Positions 46,001 through 58,169 of a stretch of 64,000 bases of DNA are shown one piece after another. How positions within the stretch are numbered: the first letter of the stretch is position 1; each line of letters opens with the position of its first letter. The DNA comes from Medicago truncatula (Eukaryota; Streptophyta; Magnoliopsida; Fabales; Fabaceae): NCBI RefSeq assembly GCF_003473485.1, contig NC_053046.1, forward strand, positions 10,364,001-10,428,000, in the 5' to 3' direction. The position numbers were made by a program, and so were the translations under genes. The notes beneath the pieces are model-generated. The model was not told where the DNA came from. It ran no database searches and was given only the letters and a program-made list of their open reading frames with translations.

Positions 46001-49000
46001 ACACCTCTCTTTAGAGCTGAAGTCCCAGCAGCGGCAGTCAATGAAGCTTTACTCGGTCTTTCCGGTTAGCTCCTCCGTAGGTAGCCCTTTCTAAGCCACC
46101 AACGACCAGGCTCTGATAAGTACTCAATCACTTGAGAACAATGTTGTCAATCGCGGATAGGCGGAAAATAGTGATTGTTAAAATTCTGCTATGTAATAGT
46201 GCTATAGGGTCACTATAGCCGATACTTGACAACATTTTGTAATAAATAGTGTATCGCATAACAATAGCAGTTTGTCTACGTTATAGCAGTATAGTGTCGC
46301 CATAGCAGCTATTTAACAACACTGCTTGAGAAACGTTCCCTTTATAGCTAGCTATCAAGAGGGAAGAACCAAACCCCTTAAATACTCAACTAGACGTAAC
46401 ATACCACTCGATGTAGGAATTAGGCACACCATAATACCCAAGTCCCTATCAGATTCCTTCAGAGACACTTAATTGTATAAGAGAAATCAAAAGGAAGATA
46501 ACATGTAAAATAAAAAAAAAAGTATTCAAAACTGTTAACTAGGTCCTACCTGGACAAAATATGTATGACCACTGCAAAAGATACTTGAAGGCAAAATTCC
46601 CAGCTTTAGATTTCCATCATAAGCATAAACAAGTCCACTGTCCTCGTCAACCGATGGTCCCAACTCTCTGTGGACAATATCATTAAACCCATTCTGATCC
46701 CATATCTTATCATCTGCCACAAGCAGTTCTATCCATTCCTTTGCCAATTTAATCGCAGACTCTGTAGGTCTCCAATGAAAAATTCCTATATTGTAGGCCG
46801 CACCAACTATTCAATGAGACAGTAACAATCATCAATATAGTATACAATCTCTTAAAGCTCAAACAAGTGCGTTAAAATGAGGGATTAAAGAAGCAATAAA
46901 TGAATAAGAGCATTGATTTGATTCCTGGATGTTAAATCTGCTTATATATAATATTGACCTTCTTTCCAAACTTCCAGACTATCGTCAACAACTGTTGGTA
47001 TAACTTGATCACTGGATGTTAAAACATCTGCTCCAGGATAACGAGCAAGATATGGAAGTGGGTTCTGCTCCATAATCAAATAATGGAATATTTAGGAATA
47101 TAATATATCTTAGAGGAACAAACACATCTTAGTCAATCCACATTATACGTTTTGAATTTGGATCATTCATAACAAAACTAAGCAAGCATATGAAATATGA
47201 ATCACCATTAAAATCAAACATATATTAAGGAATGGAGAAAAGTACCTTCAACCAAACCATGTCAGTATCACACATCAACAGTTCAACACCAAAAGGCAGT
47301 ATGGAGTTTATCAAAATAACTTTTTCCCTCCCCATCTTATGAAATGTTGGAGAACCCCAGCCAACATCCATGGTGCTCATATGGCTGTTCATGTCAAAAA
47401 CCGGTACCCCTTTCCAATAAAGTGCCTCCAATAATTTCGTGTCCATTGCACCTAAAAGGTAGAATTCAAATTCATTACTGTTTGGATAAACAACTAATTA
47501 AAAAACGGTTATCCGTTTTAGCATAAACACTTATCATATAAGTGCTTACGTATAAGCTATTTTTATAACAAAAGATAAAATAAGTCATATAAGCTATAAT
47601 TTGTTTTTATAAGCTATCCTAGAGAGTTTTAAGGAAATAAGTTGAAAACAACTAATAGACATGTCATAAAGTGTTTTTATAAACTCTTCCAAACAATCTC
47701 ACAAGTGATTATGCCAGCAGATAAGCTTAAATAAGCCAATCGAAACAGGCCCTGGTGTAATCAACTATACAGAATACCATGTATGTATTTCTAGCAAGGG
47801 TCGTTACAAAACAAAATACAATGATAGAATGCTCAAACAGCAATGCTCACCAACAAGATAATTGGAAACTCCGAGATCATTCAATTGTTTAACCCAAGTC
47901 AGAATAAAGTCCATGAATGCATAGTTACCGAATGTAACTATTATAATGTTATCTTTCACCCTTTGTTGAACCAATTCTTTGGTCAGTCTAAACTCTTTCA
48001 AGGGCGGCATCTTTTTATTGCGAGGAGGAACATTCAAAATAGGCTTTCTCGACACATTTTGGAGCTCAGGGAAAGCAGAGGGCACAGCATGCATTGTTTC
48101 TAACTGAGAAGCATCAAATGTTCGATCTAAAAGCCGAGGATCCTCATCTACAAAGCATGCTCAGTCATGGTTTGAATTCACATCCACAAAAGAAATGAAG
48201 AAATAGAGGAAGGAAAAACCAATGCTTGATGAATTGAAAAGTGTCATACACATGAAGTGGAAACAACAACGAGAGAGTAGTTGAAAGATGCAGCTACACA
48301 AATAAAGCAGGTGCAATACAATGACATGTAGTAATGGAAAGTTCTGTTTCTATAGTTTTGGTGTATAAAGGCACATATTAGCAGTTTAGCACACATTTCT
48401 AAAAACTAACGACATAATATTAATAAAATATTTAACTGGTATGCATCATCAGTGTAATTTTTTTACAGACGCATCCAATCACATCTCATCATTTATCAAA
48501 ACTCTTTTGAGAAAAAGGGACATCCAGTGTCAGTGTAAACCAATGTCACACTTACACCCAATGGGAATCCACCAATTTGCAGTTATTTCTAAAATCTGTA
48601 GCAATTTAGCACACATTTCTAAAAATTAACGACATAATTAGATCTTTATAAACCCAAAAACCATATTAATAAAATATTTAACCAGTATGCATCGCGGTGT
48701 AATTTTTTTTACGCATCCAATCACATCTCATCATTTATCAAAACTCTTTTGAGAAAAGGGGACATGCAGTGTCAATGTAAACCAATGTCACACTGACATC
48801 CAATAAGAATCCACCATTTTGCAGTTACTTCTAAAATACAGTTACAAAGTGGACTTATATGGAAATATTGTAAATTCTCATTGGATGTCAGTTGGACTTA
48901 CATGGCAATATTGTGAGTTCTAATTGAATGTCAGTGTAAAATACATCTCCGTCAAACTAAACCTTTTTACATCGAAAATGCATACTAATTAAACTTATCA

Positions 49001-49626
49001 ACAAAACTCTCCATTTCACAAAAAGAAATATAGAAAATCTCTGCTCATTAACCATGCATTATAAACGGAGAGTTGAGTAGCTCAACTAGTTTGAGCTAAC
49101 GGATTAACCATACACAATGTAGCACTGCTGATCGAAGGCGTGTCATGTGTCGGACATGTGTCATGTCTGACACCGACACATCTGAGTACGTTCAAATAAT
49201 TCATTTTCTCAAAGTGTGACAATGTCAGTGTCTATGTCGGTGCTTCATAGACCATACATTAAAAACCAATGCCAAAACAATTTTTCAAGTTTCAACATCA
49301 TAACCAACTAACTAATCCTATCCTAAGGCCTAACAACAATACATATCAAATTCCAAAAAGGGTATTCCCATTTATGACAAAACCAACAACTAACAAAAAA
49401 AGATAGGATTTTGATTCAACCCACTTGATTAAAATGCATGTAAGATAGAATAAAAAGAGGTAGAGATAAAAGGGTTACTTGAAAGAGGAGGAAAAGAAGA
49501 CCAAGCTGAAGAGGTTGTAGAAGAATAGTGTATAGCGGAGAAAACGTATAAGGAAGAAACAACGATGACAACAGTGTAGATCGTGAGAAAGACAGGTCTT
49601 GAATGTGCAACTTCCTCGCATGCCAT
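43094..49626 (-). CDS. XEG113: XEG113-like GT77 arabinosyltransferase
   Basis: Thirteen coding exons on the minus strand: 49626-49479, 48147-47851, 47451-47246, 47064-46959, 46806-46550, 45770-45635, 45043-44949, 44841-44788, 44586-44473, 43872-43774, 43677-43558, 43464-43378 and 43261-43094. They sum to 1887 bp (628 aa plus stop) with every phase consistent. Residues 11-33 form a single membrane anchor (PVFLTIYTVVIVVSSLYVFS) as in type II Golgi enzymes. The catalytic region has VKDNIIIVTFGNYAFMDFIL, LLMCDTDMVWLK (DxD at D210/D212), AAYNIGIFHWRPTES, WDQNGFND and EPYAVHTTFQYAG. The C-terminal part keeps LAIASLLNRTLVMPPLWCR, GHIYYDIYWDEKPGWKP and DDHPP. These match XEG113 (GT77), which adds arabinose to hydroxyproline-linked chains on extensins. 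Intron 12 is GC-AG; the others are GT-AG. Introns carry many MITEs. Confidence 0.95.
44080..44340. repeat. GCTTATAA-type MITE in XEG113 intron 9
   Basis: Shares GCGTTTGGGTAAATAGTTTA and AATAAACTGAAAACGGCTTA with copies at 19.3 and 47.5 kb. Ends are not exact. Confidence 0.5.
45261..45535. mobile_element. Degenerate Stowaway-like MITE in XEG113 intron 6
   Basis: Left end CTCCGTCCCTATATGCAAGA and right end GTCTTACATAGAGGACAGAG are inverted copies with mismatches; TA-rich flanks. Confidence 0.6.
45855..46455. repeat. Two copies of a 250-bp repeat in XEG113 intron 5; the second interrupted by a MITE
   Basis: GATAAGTATTCAAGCCCATG...ATCAAGGGGGAAGAACCAAA (from 45858) recurs as GATAAGTACTCAATCACTTG...ATCAAGAGGGAAGAACCAAA (from 46116), both going on to ATACCCAAGTCCCTATCA. 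The second copy is split by the element at 46139-46324. Confidence 0.8.
46131..46332. mobile_element. 186-bp hAT-type MITE with exact 8-bp duplication
   Basis: The element is 46139-46324. It begins CAATGTTGTCAA and ends with the complement of CAGTGTTGTTAA. CTTGAGAA flanks both sides (46131-46138 and 46325-46332). It lies inside XEG113 intron 5. Confidence 0.9.
47478..47756. mobile_element. GCTTATAA-type MITE in XEG113 intron 2
   Basis: Runs from CTGTTTGGATAAACAAC to ATCGAAACAGGCC with inverted ends and internal ATAAGCTATTTTTATAACAA. Best preserved copy of the family in the window. Confidence 0.6.
48381..48845. repeat. Tandem duplication of about 230 bp in XEG113 intron 1
   Basis: Both copies contain TTTAGCACACATTTCTAAAA, CGCATCCAATCACATCTCAT, AAAACTCTTTTGAGAAAA and ACCAATGTCACACT. 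The copies differ by point changes and one insertion of about 30 bp. Confidence 0.85.
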
Positions 49627-49730
49627 CTGAAAATTTTCTGATTCTGATTCAAATAGAAACCATGATTGATTTTCACTGCACAATGAAGAGAGCTGTGCTT
49701 GTGCTTGTTATTATGGAAATTCAACCACTA

Positions 49731-49903
49731 AATTATTGATGTATATTTTTTTTTGGTAGATAGACGAAATGACAAAGCCATTATAAACTCACACACACAA
49801 GTGGAGGTACCGGGGTTCGAACCCCGGTCAAGGCATCCGGCCTAATAATTTCGGCATTTTTCCAGTTGAGCTAGGACTTCTGAATAATTATTGATGTATA
49901 TTT
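49731..49903 (-). mobile_element. tRNA-derived SINE just upstream of XEG113
   Basis: The element is 49749-49885. On the minus strand it reads CCTAGCTCAACTGGAAAAAT (A box), GGGGTTCGAACCCCGG (B box), ACCTCCACTTGTGTG and ends CTACCAAAAAAAAA. Exact 18-bp duplication AATTATTGATGTATATTT at 49731-49748 and 49886-49903. It sits about 105 bp upstream of the XEG113 ATG in the same orientation. Confidence 0.93.
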
Positions 49904-50349
49904 GTCTGTGTTTAACGTTGTTAACATAATTATCGAATGTCATGAAAATGATGTTAGGCAAAAAAATTTGGATAAATTTTTTTTTAGAAATACTAGCAAC
50001 ATTCTCTAACACTTAATTTGTTATTGAGTGAAACTCGAGTGGAACTCACTACTTTATGTGGGATTTATTTTCAATGTGTAGTACCCACATGAATTTCACC
50101 CAATAAGAAAGCAAGTGTTAGAAATAGAGTGTCCGTATCACTCCTCATTTTTATTTATTTTTTTGGTCAAAGGATTAATTTTTTTTTGATTTATAAATAT
50201 TCAAACTTTTCATTTTGATCCTTGTGTAATTTTACTTCCATTTTTAAATCTTTTACAATTTTCAATCATTATTTTTTTCCTTTGTTTGTAAGTCAATTTA
50301 TGTGTATAATCAAAAATTTGATTTTTCTATTTGTAATCATGTTTAAATA
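49904..50349. other. Intergenic, nothing recognised
   Basis: AT-rich with T runs. No coding signal, RNA gene or clear repeat end seen. Confidence 0.5.
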
Positions 50350-51182
50350 TTATAAGAAGGGATAAGATCAAATGACACCATGGTGTCAAAATTAATTTGA
50401 CACCAAATCTTATCCATTCATTTCATTTAATCCAAAGGCTTAAAACTATCACCAAATTAATTAACATACATCAAATACTCTCTATTACCTAATTAAGAAA
50501 CATATCTATCATCATTAATTCATAATCAAACAATACCTTCTTGTTTTTGGTATATTCAAACCCTTTTTATTTTCCTCTAATTTTTTTCTTTTGGCCATAA
50601 GCACAAATTCAAACTTTATAATTTTTATAAAATCATGATAAATCTTAATTCAGTAAAACATGAGACACAACGAGTCCTCTAAAAAAACATTAGACCTATG
50701 AGTGACAAAATAATCTAATTAGCATGAACAATTCAAGAATCATTTGTCGAGCTTGTTGGTTTTTTTTTTAATACAATTTAATTAATTATTAAAAAAATAT
50801 GAGTATATGAGATAAAGACAAAGAAATATCATTGATGGTGATGATGACTCAAACAACCATATGTATATGAGTTCAACCATTCATTTTATAAAAAAATTTA
50901 GAAAAAAAGTTTGAGTATGATTATAGAAATCTGGGAAAATTTATAAATTTGGGGAAATAAAAAAGAGGAACAAATAAATTTGGGGAAATAAAAATAGAAT
51001 GTTTGATTATAAATTAATAATGATAGATATGTTTTTTAATTAGGTGATAGAGAGTATTTGGTGTATATTAATTAATTTGGTGATAGTTTTAAACCTTTGG
51101 ATTAAATGAAATGAATAGATGAGATTTGGTGTCAAACTAATTTTGACACCATGGTGTCATTTTATCCTATCCCTTATAAGAA
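50350..51182. mobile_element. MULE-like element with about 175-bp inverted ends, 9-bp duplication
   Basis: The element is 50359-51173 (815 bp). Arms begin GGGATAAGATCAAATGACAC and, on the other strand from the right, GGGATAGGATAAAATGACAC; they stay aligned for about 175 bp with around a dozen mismatches. TTATAAGAA lies on both sides (50350-50358 and 51174-51182). Long arms and an exact 9-bp duplication indicate a non-autonomous Mutator-like element. No ORF inside. Confidence 0.92.
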
Positions 51183-54081
51183 TGTCTCTTAACCTTTTTT
51201 TTTTTTTTTTTTTTTTACAAAACATGAAGTAAAAGCCGAAGTAAAATTATATGGGAATTAAACCTAAAAGTTGAAATATATATAAGGATCGAAAACATAT
51301 TTAGACTTACATTTTGTTAACAACATTTGTTCGGTCAATTTATTCACGATATGTCTTTTCAATATTTTTTTTGTTTGTGTTAACTTTTTTTATAGTGTAA
51401 AGGTGCAATTTGTCAATTACATATTTTTTCAATGAACGAAATATAACTTAGTTCGTAAAATACTTAAGTGTGGGTTTGAGTCATGAATAAGAAGTGGAAC
51501 ACTATTATTATCCCCATAAAAAAAAAAAAAACCATGCTTACTCCTTTTTTTTAATTATAATTACTTATTTTCAATTAAACTAAAAATATTTTGTTTTTCT
51601 TTTGAAACAAAGTTTTATTTAAAACTCAATTTGTTTTTTTTATTATGTGCAAATTTAAACTTAGACGAAACTAAATTTCATTTCTCATAATAATGGTTTT
51701 AAGATAGGATCAACCGAAGAGTTAAAAATCTATAAATAACATCAATAACATTATTAAAAATTTCAAATGCAAAACAATTCTAATGAAATACATAAAAGAC
51801 TGCATAAATATTTAAAAAAAATAAAGAGTGGAAGACTATAGGAATAAATTTAGATTTTGATCAAGTAAAGTTAGAATATATTTTATTTTACTATGCAATC
51901 TCTAAATTAATAATCGTTTGCAATGATAATTGTTTGTTTGAGATGGATAACTCACTTGGTTGAAATAAGAAAGTACATGTTTAAGGTTCGAAATATGGCA
52001 TAAGAGAAAATATTAACATAACAAATTAACATCCTAATATTTGTTAATAAAAAAAGGGTTCATGGAGAGATAGAGTGTGGAAAAAATAATAATAATAATT
52101 TATTGAAAAGAAGTGGAGTGTATCACAATTATTTGTTACGAAAGAAAAAACGGCACATCAAATTTATTTAAAAGAGATGTATGCAAAAAAAATAATAAAT
52201 AGATAAATTAGAATGAAGGTATAATAGACAGAAAAAAAAAACTTCAAAAATCAACTACCTTAATTAAAGAGTACTATTTTTAAATGATATGTAAAAAGGA
52301 AGGGGGAGAGTATATGTTTGGATCTTCTAGATTAAATGGAAGTTAATCGCTTCTATTTATATATAAAAAAAAAAAAAAATGCTTCTAGAATTTTATTGAA
52401 ATGTACTTTGTTAAATAAAAATTTAAACGAGTTGAACTTCAAGAGTCATTGATGTTAAAATACATCTCTAATTTAAAGAACATTTGTATAGGTATTTACA
52501 TATTGTCTTTAAGAAGTCATCACATCAGTGGCGGAAGTTAAATCCACTATCCACTGTGGATGAATTAACTCTAAAGTAATCGAGACAACTATCATTGCCG
52601 TTTGATATGTATTTTTCTTTTTGTGTAAATATAAAGAAAAATGGTAAATGACACAACAAATATTTTCGTGCTAAAGACACGAATGTGGTATCTTCACTTG
52701 ATGGACCCTATTGACATGTTTCTCTTTATTTCTACGTTGTATTTTCATCTTCATATCCTCCTTTTATATTTTCAATCGATATTGAGACCTCTTTTTATAA
52801 CTGTTCAAGTAATTAACTTAGCTAACCATGCACTTCCTGCGATGGTACTTCCACCCTCTCACCTTTGTTGTGCTTCATCGCTCTTATCTTTCTCTTGCTT
52901 AGATGAAACAATTTCATTCTTTATAATTATATCACCATAAATGACAGCAACAACAGTGGGATGAAAAAAAAAAAACAGTGGGATGCAAAGACAATTGCTA
53001 TGACAAAGATGACAGCAAAAGTTGAGGTGATGTGCATGCGGTTGACAGTGGTACTAGAATCATATGCTGCCACGATTATGAGGATCAATTTTGGAGATTT
53101 TTTATTTTCCTTTCTCTTTAACATTAAAATAATAATTAAAACAAGCCTGTAAATAGTGTGTTTGTAAATCAAGCATGTGTTCGTGTGTTTTGCACGACAA
53201 AATCTTCATGCTATATAACACTCCTCAAATATAAATAGTCTTTAGTTGTGTTAATTAAATCTTAATGGCCAATGTTAATAATTGATTATTAGATTATTTT
53301 GTTCTACTTCATTCAAGTTTAAATTCAAGATTTACAACTCTTTACCATTAGCTGAATAATTAATTATAATTATCAGATTATATATTAAATGTTTGATTTT
53401 GAATAAATTATTTTAGTATTTGTTAAAAAGAATACACACATGCATCTAATTAAAATCACATTCATCATTAAGTAACATTAAAAAAAAAAATATAAGTAAC
53501 ATTTTATAGAACATCAAAGGTAGATTTGTCAAAAAAATTAAAGTTTCCAAAAAACTAGAATCATCTTTTAATGTCCACTTCATTTTTGTAGAGATTAATA
53601 CAATTAAGTTGATTTTGTCTATCAAATAGAAAGAATTCCAATCCTCAACGTCATCTTAGAGGCCATAGACCGGAAACTTGGGGTTGGCCGTGACAGTGTG
53701 GTGGAAACAAGAAGTGGTGTTAGAATTATTGTGTGGGTAGAGATATTAAAGTGAAGGGAAATAGCAGGGGAGGGGTGAGAATGATAAAATAGTGGGGCGG
53801 GGTTAACAAGGGAATTTTGATTCAAAATAGCAATATCACGTCCAAAATAAGTTTGACTAATGGGTATTTTCTTGCAAGATGTAAAGACTAAAGTATGTCG
53901 TATTCCATTTTATATTTTGCTTTAAGCACCTTCTTATTTCACTTATTAATTTTTTCACGCACCTTACAGATTTTGGATTTTATAATCCGAACAATGTTAA
54001 ACGCCATCCAAAAAATGTTAAAATATCTTCAAAAATCCTCCATTGCGTAAGAAGAAAAGTGGATGGGAAAAGAAATAGCTT
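51183..54081. other. Gene-free AT-rich region
   Basis: Homopolymer runs and two very worn SINE-like stretches (about 51440-51535 and 51940-52060, the latter with ACTCACTTGGTTGAAATAAG and TTAAGGTTCGAAATATGG). The ORFs at 52641-52940 (+) and 53622-53825 (-) show no family features and are probably chance. Confidence 0.45.
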
Positions 54082-54254
54082 TTCCTTTATGAATTATGCT
54101 CTTCCCCCAACACTTTTTTGCTCGCGCCCAGCAGCCTTGCCCAAAATGCTCATGCGTTAGTTAAGTAACACAAGTGTTAAACTCTGTGCTACTTAACTAA
54201 CGCTGCGTTAGTTAGCTACCGCTGCGTGCTTAGGTAGGGATCGTGATTAGGTAG

Positions 54255-54595
54255 TGAAATGCACCTTCCAACTACACAAATTGTCTTCCTTTGGATGGGG
54301 TAATTCAAACTTGTTAAACAGCAGTTCCCAGACATTCACCCGACATTTCTATTGTACCTTTCAAAAGATTAAATTCTTGTTAGATTGGTTTAGATGAAGG
54401 TATTGAAGTGTCAATGAATGCACCTCATTCTTTTGACACTTGAATGCCATTATTTAAACCAAGCCTAACAAGAATTTAATGTTTTGAATGGAACAATAGA
54501 AATGTCGGGTGAATGCTTGAGAGATGTTGTTTAGCAAGTTTGAATTTACCCCATTCAGGGGTAAGACAATTGTTGTAGTTGGTAGATGCATTTCC
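54255..54595. repeat. Long hairpin 1 (arms about 160 bp)
   Basis: 54255-54414 pairs with 54436-54595 with scattered mismatches, for example CATTCACCCGACATTTCTAT in both arms, closing on AAGTGTCAA / TTGACACTT with a loop of about 18 bases. Both ends carry GAAATGCA. Confidence 0.9.
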
Positions 54596-54628
54596 GAATG
54601 TAATGTAATAATAGGACATATTTAGAAA

Positions 54629-54776
54629 CATGTATTATTGAGAATCAACTATATAAGTTATGATATCGAATTCCTTCATATAAGATGAGTGTCACGAAAT
54701 GCACCTCAATCTTTATGTGATCACTCGTCTTATTTGAATGAATTTGATGTGATAACATATATAGTTGATGTACATG
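54629..54776. repeat. Hairpin 2 (arms about 60-67 bp)
   Basis: 54629-54695 pairs imperfectly with 54717-54776 (ATCAACTATATAAGTTATGA against ATCAACTATATATGTTATCA read from the other strand). The loop holds GAAATGCACCTC. Confidence 0.85.
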
Positions 54777-55672
54777 TTGTTTATGTAATGTAATGTAACT
54801 TTTATTCGAATTTATTCAATACACAACTTTATTCGAATTCACGTTGACTTTAATTAGGCCTTTTTTCAAATTCACACTGAGTTTAATTAGACCTTTTTTT
54901 AATACGTAATTTTATTCGAATTTATTCAATACACAATTTTTATTCGCATTCATGCTGAATTTATTCTAATTCATTTATTTACTTTATTCAAATTTATTAA
55001 TTTAATACGCAATCATAAAATAAATGCAAAAATTAACAAAAATAATAGATATAAAATATCATTTTATTAATATTATTATTATTACATTTACAATGGGGTA
55101 AAACTAAATATGCGAAAAAATAAAAAGCACCAGAAAACCTATCTTCCGGTGGTAAAATTAAAAAAAAAAAAACCACCAGAAAACCTAGCTTCCGGTGGTA
55201 AAACTAATAGAAATCCACAAGAAAACCAACCATATTTAGTTTTACCCAATCTGGCTCTTTTTTCCATGAAAGCTGCTCACTACTCATCATTTTATCCCTA
55301 GAATTTGCCTCTTTATCTTTTTACACCAAAATAAAGAAGGAAAAAAAGGAGATTCATATGGGGAGAGTGAGAATGTGAGATGGTGTGAGGAAATGGGGAA
55401 GTTTGGAGGGGTATTTATAGGTGGTTTAAGGTAACATAGCACTTAATGAGGTCAAAAAACGTGAAGAAAAAAAAAACGTGTAAAAACCTTTAAATTGCAT
55501 CGACCACCATCCAAAAAATGTTTGTTCTTCAGTTTTGACCACCGGCAAACGTGCATGAGTTAACTCGCGCACAAGCTAGTGGTACATGACTTAACTAACG
55601 TAGGGACATTTTCGACAAATCAGCTGGGTGGGAGCGAAATATGCTGGGAAAAGAGCATAATTCTTTCTTTAT

Positions 55673-56000
55673 ATGCTTCCACATCATATTAGTATCACGT
55701 CCAATTTTTGTATCTTTGTTGGTTGTGTTTAAGTGCTATATACAGTCTACAATTATCTTCTTTTTTACTTAAATGGTTTACAATTCTTGAGAAACACTAG
55801 TATATTAGTATTTTTTTTCTCCTTCATCATTAGGATTTAACCTTCAATTTCTTTAATCCTTAGGGCAAACTAATTGAAAAAACTAATCTTATTTATCATA
55901 TCATATATCTAATTATATTCAATATCTATACAACAAAGTAACCTTTTTTATAATATAAAATTAACAAGATTTGTAGCCAAAATTTTCCGCACAAATTGTT
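55673..56000. other. Intergenic, nothing recognised
   Basis: AT-rich, no coding or RNA signal. Confidence 0.5.
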
Positions 56001-56246
56001 AATGGTGTAAAGTTATAAATCCATTTGGTGTTGGTCTAGTGGTTGACTTTGGATCTTGGAGTTTGCTTCTTCAAAGATTTCAGGTTTGATTCTCTCTGGC
56101 GCCAATTTCGATGGGCTAAGTCCATACGGAGCATGCTCTGACTTTAAACGGGGCCCCCGTAAGTGGACGGTGGGATTGGTCACCCTCGAATTAGTCGATT
56201 CTTGGATCAAATAGCGAGTTTTAAAAAAAATGGTGTAAAATTATAA
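56001..56246 (+). mobile_element. tRNA-derived SINE, second class, about 210 bp
   Basis: The element is 56019-56228. A-box-like GGTCTAGTGGTTGACTTT is followed by B-box-like AGGTTTGATTCT, then a less AT-rich body (ACGGGGCCCCCGTAAGTGGA) and an A run. Flanks AATGGTGTAAAGTTATAA (56001-56018) and AATGGTGTAAAATTATAA (56229-56246) are an 18-bp duplication with one mismatch. Confidence 0.9.
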
Positions 56247-58169
56247 CTTTAATGATATTCTCTTTGTTTTCTCCTGATATCAAAACCCACCACTCTTCCT
56301 TGGATGAGACTTGAGTTTTGGGAGAATTGTTGTTTATACTCTTGTGAAGGCTAAGAAACACCATAAAATGACGAATGTAACTTCAATTTTCTTCAACAAT
56401 TAACTATTATTAACCCTCCAGATTCAATTTTGAGTACTTTTGAAAAATGCAAAGATAAAAATAAAGTCAAATAACAATATGTACGATAATGTCTTATTTT
56501 AGGGAGAAAATAATTTATTTTTAAATGTAGTTTTTTTCACTCTACCAATGCAAACTAGTGGAACTATATCACTTTTAGAGAGTTTAGGGTCAAGGAAAAC
56601 AGCTTTAATTTAGGGTCAAGGAAAACAGCTTAGTTTTAATGTTTTTCTTGACTCCCTTCGTTTTGCATTTGTTATTTGTCTCTATGTTCTTAAGTGCTAA
56701 ATTTGCTATTCTCTATTTTTTTTTTAGGGAATTTGTTATTGTCTAATTGATTTGTATATAATAATAAATATATACGGCATAGTCCCCCTTTTTATACATG
56801 TTTTCACTTTAAAAAAAATAATATATATACGAGTGTTTGACATAGGATTAGAGATTTTAATAGGTGTTACCTTGATTCGGATGTCTTATAACTTCTTTAA
56901 TGTTATTACACTCTTGATTCGGAAAAAAAAAACAAAAAACCAATACAAAAAAGAAACTTCTACAGTACATTTGTAAATTGAGGTGTATCAGTACTCTTGC
57001 TTCATAAATCTATAAACTAACGATCAATTTTATGAAATAAATAGTTATTTGTCGGCATTTATATTTTAGAAAATATGATTTCAGAAGAAAAACGCATCAT
57101 TCATTGTTTATAAGAATCATAGTAATTTTTTACATATTATCGTATAAAATAATCAAAGTTATCTATTATGAGCGATAAAAAATTTTAAAAAAAAATTCGT
57201 TTACACTTTTGATGAATAAGTTTTAATCATTATAATTATAAATGATAAAAAATAATATTTTTCTTCAAAAAAAAAAAACTCATTTCCTATAAAATTAAAA
57301 GGTTGGTGTACCGGTACACTCAAATATGTTGGGTGTACCGTAGAATTTGGCATACAAAAAAAATTATTTTAAAGGATCAATTCCGAAAAAATGTCTAATT
57401 ATAGGATCTCATATATAATTTTGCCTATATTTTTTAAGTTGACGAAAAATATTCTTTTTTTAACAGAGACAAAGAAATTTTTTTATATTTATAGGAAGAA
57501 AAAAAATATTTAAACTGAAAAAATAAAAATAAATGAAATAAAGTGGTATCGACCCCTTGTTTTAAGTTTTTTAGTGGTTTTCTTTTCCACATGCTAATCA
57601 AAATCATTAGTCCTGGTTTTCTCTAGCCCATAGGAAAGGATCACATATTTGGTTGAGTATTGGTTTGTAACGGAATAGACAACTCGACAATAACATTTAT
57701 GAGAGATAATGACCAAAGTCTACGATTATATTATATAAACACATTTTCAAACAATATTTAATCAAGATTACAGATCAAGGTAAACGCTAATAAATCAAGA
57801 TTACGGTCAATTTTGGTTAATTTTGAATTGCACTTTGGTCAATGAGATTTTGTATAGTTGGTGATGTAGAAGTCGTACTAGCTGGCTAGTTAGATGCAAA
57901 ATCCACTTGTTTTGTATAATAAACAAATATTACATACTTTTAATTTTCTGTCCATTTTCATGCCTGTTGAAACAGTTGTTATAAGTTCGTGTTGACTTGT
58001 CTAAAGTGATCAACAATGCATGTTCTATATTAGAGTCTAAATCTCAACTGTTGACGTACGGTATGGACACTACAATAGTTTTTTTTTTTTCCTTTCAATA
58101 AATAAATAAAGTGGCAAATACCACATGTTACTCACACACACACACATATAGAAGATGCTTAATCCAAGG
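56247..58169. other. Gene-free AT-rich region
   Basis: A 26-bp tandem duplication starting TTTAGGGTCAAGGAAAACAG occurs near 56581-56632. 57295-57360 contains GGTGTACCGGTACACTC, a small palindrome. No supported gene. Confidence 0.45.

Larger units (their letters stand above)
54082..55672. mobile_element. MULE-like element with two internal hairpins
   Basis: The element is 54091-55663 (1573 bp). Left end GAATTATGCTCTTCCCCCAA and the complement of the right end GAATTATGCTCTTTTCCCAG remain alignable for about 85 bp, through GCGTTAGTTAAGT / ACGTTAGTTAAGT. Flanks TTCCTTTAT (54082-54090) and TTTCTTTAT (55664-55672) are a 9-bp duplication with one mismatch. Inside are two hairpins, a 2-copy CCACCAGAAAACCTAGCTTC block (about 55125-55205) and a minus-strand TATAAATA (55412-55419). 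No transposase. Confidence 0.8.

Noticed and set aside
52641..52940. 99-codon hydrophobic ORF
   Set aside because: T-rich DNA yields Leu/Phe-rich chance frames; no conserved motif, no splice context.
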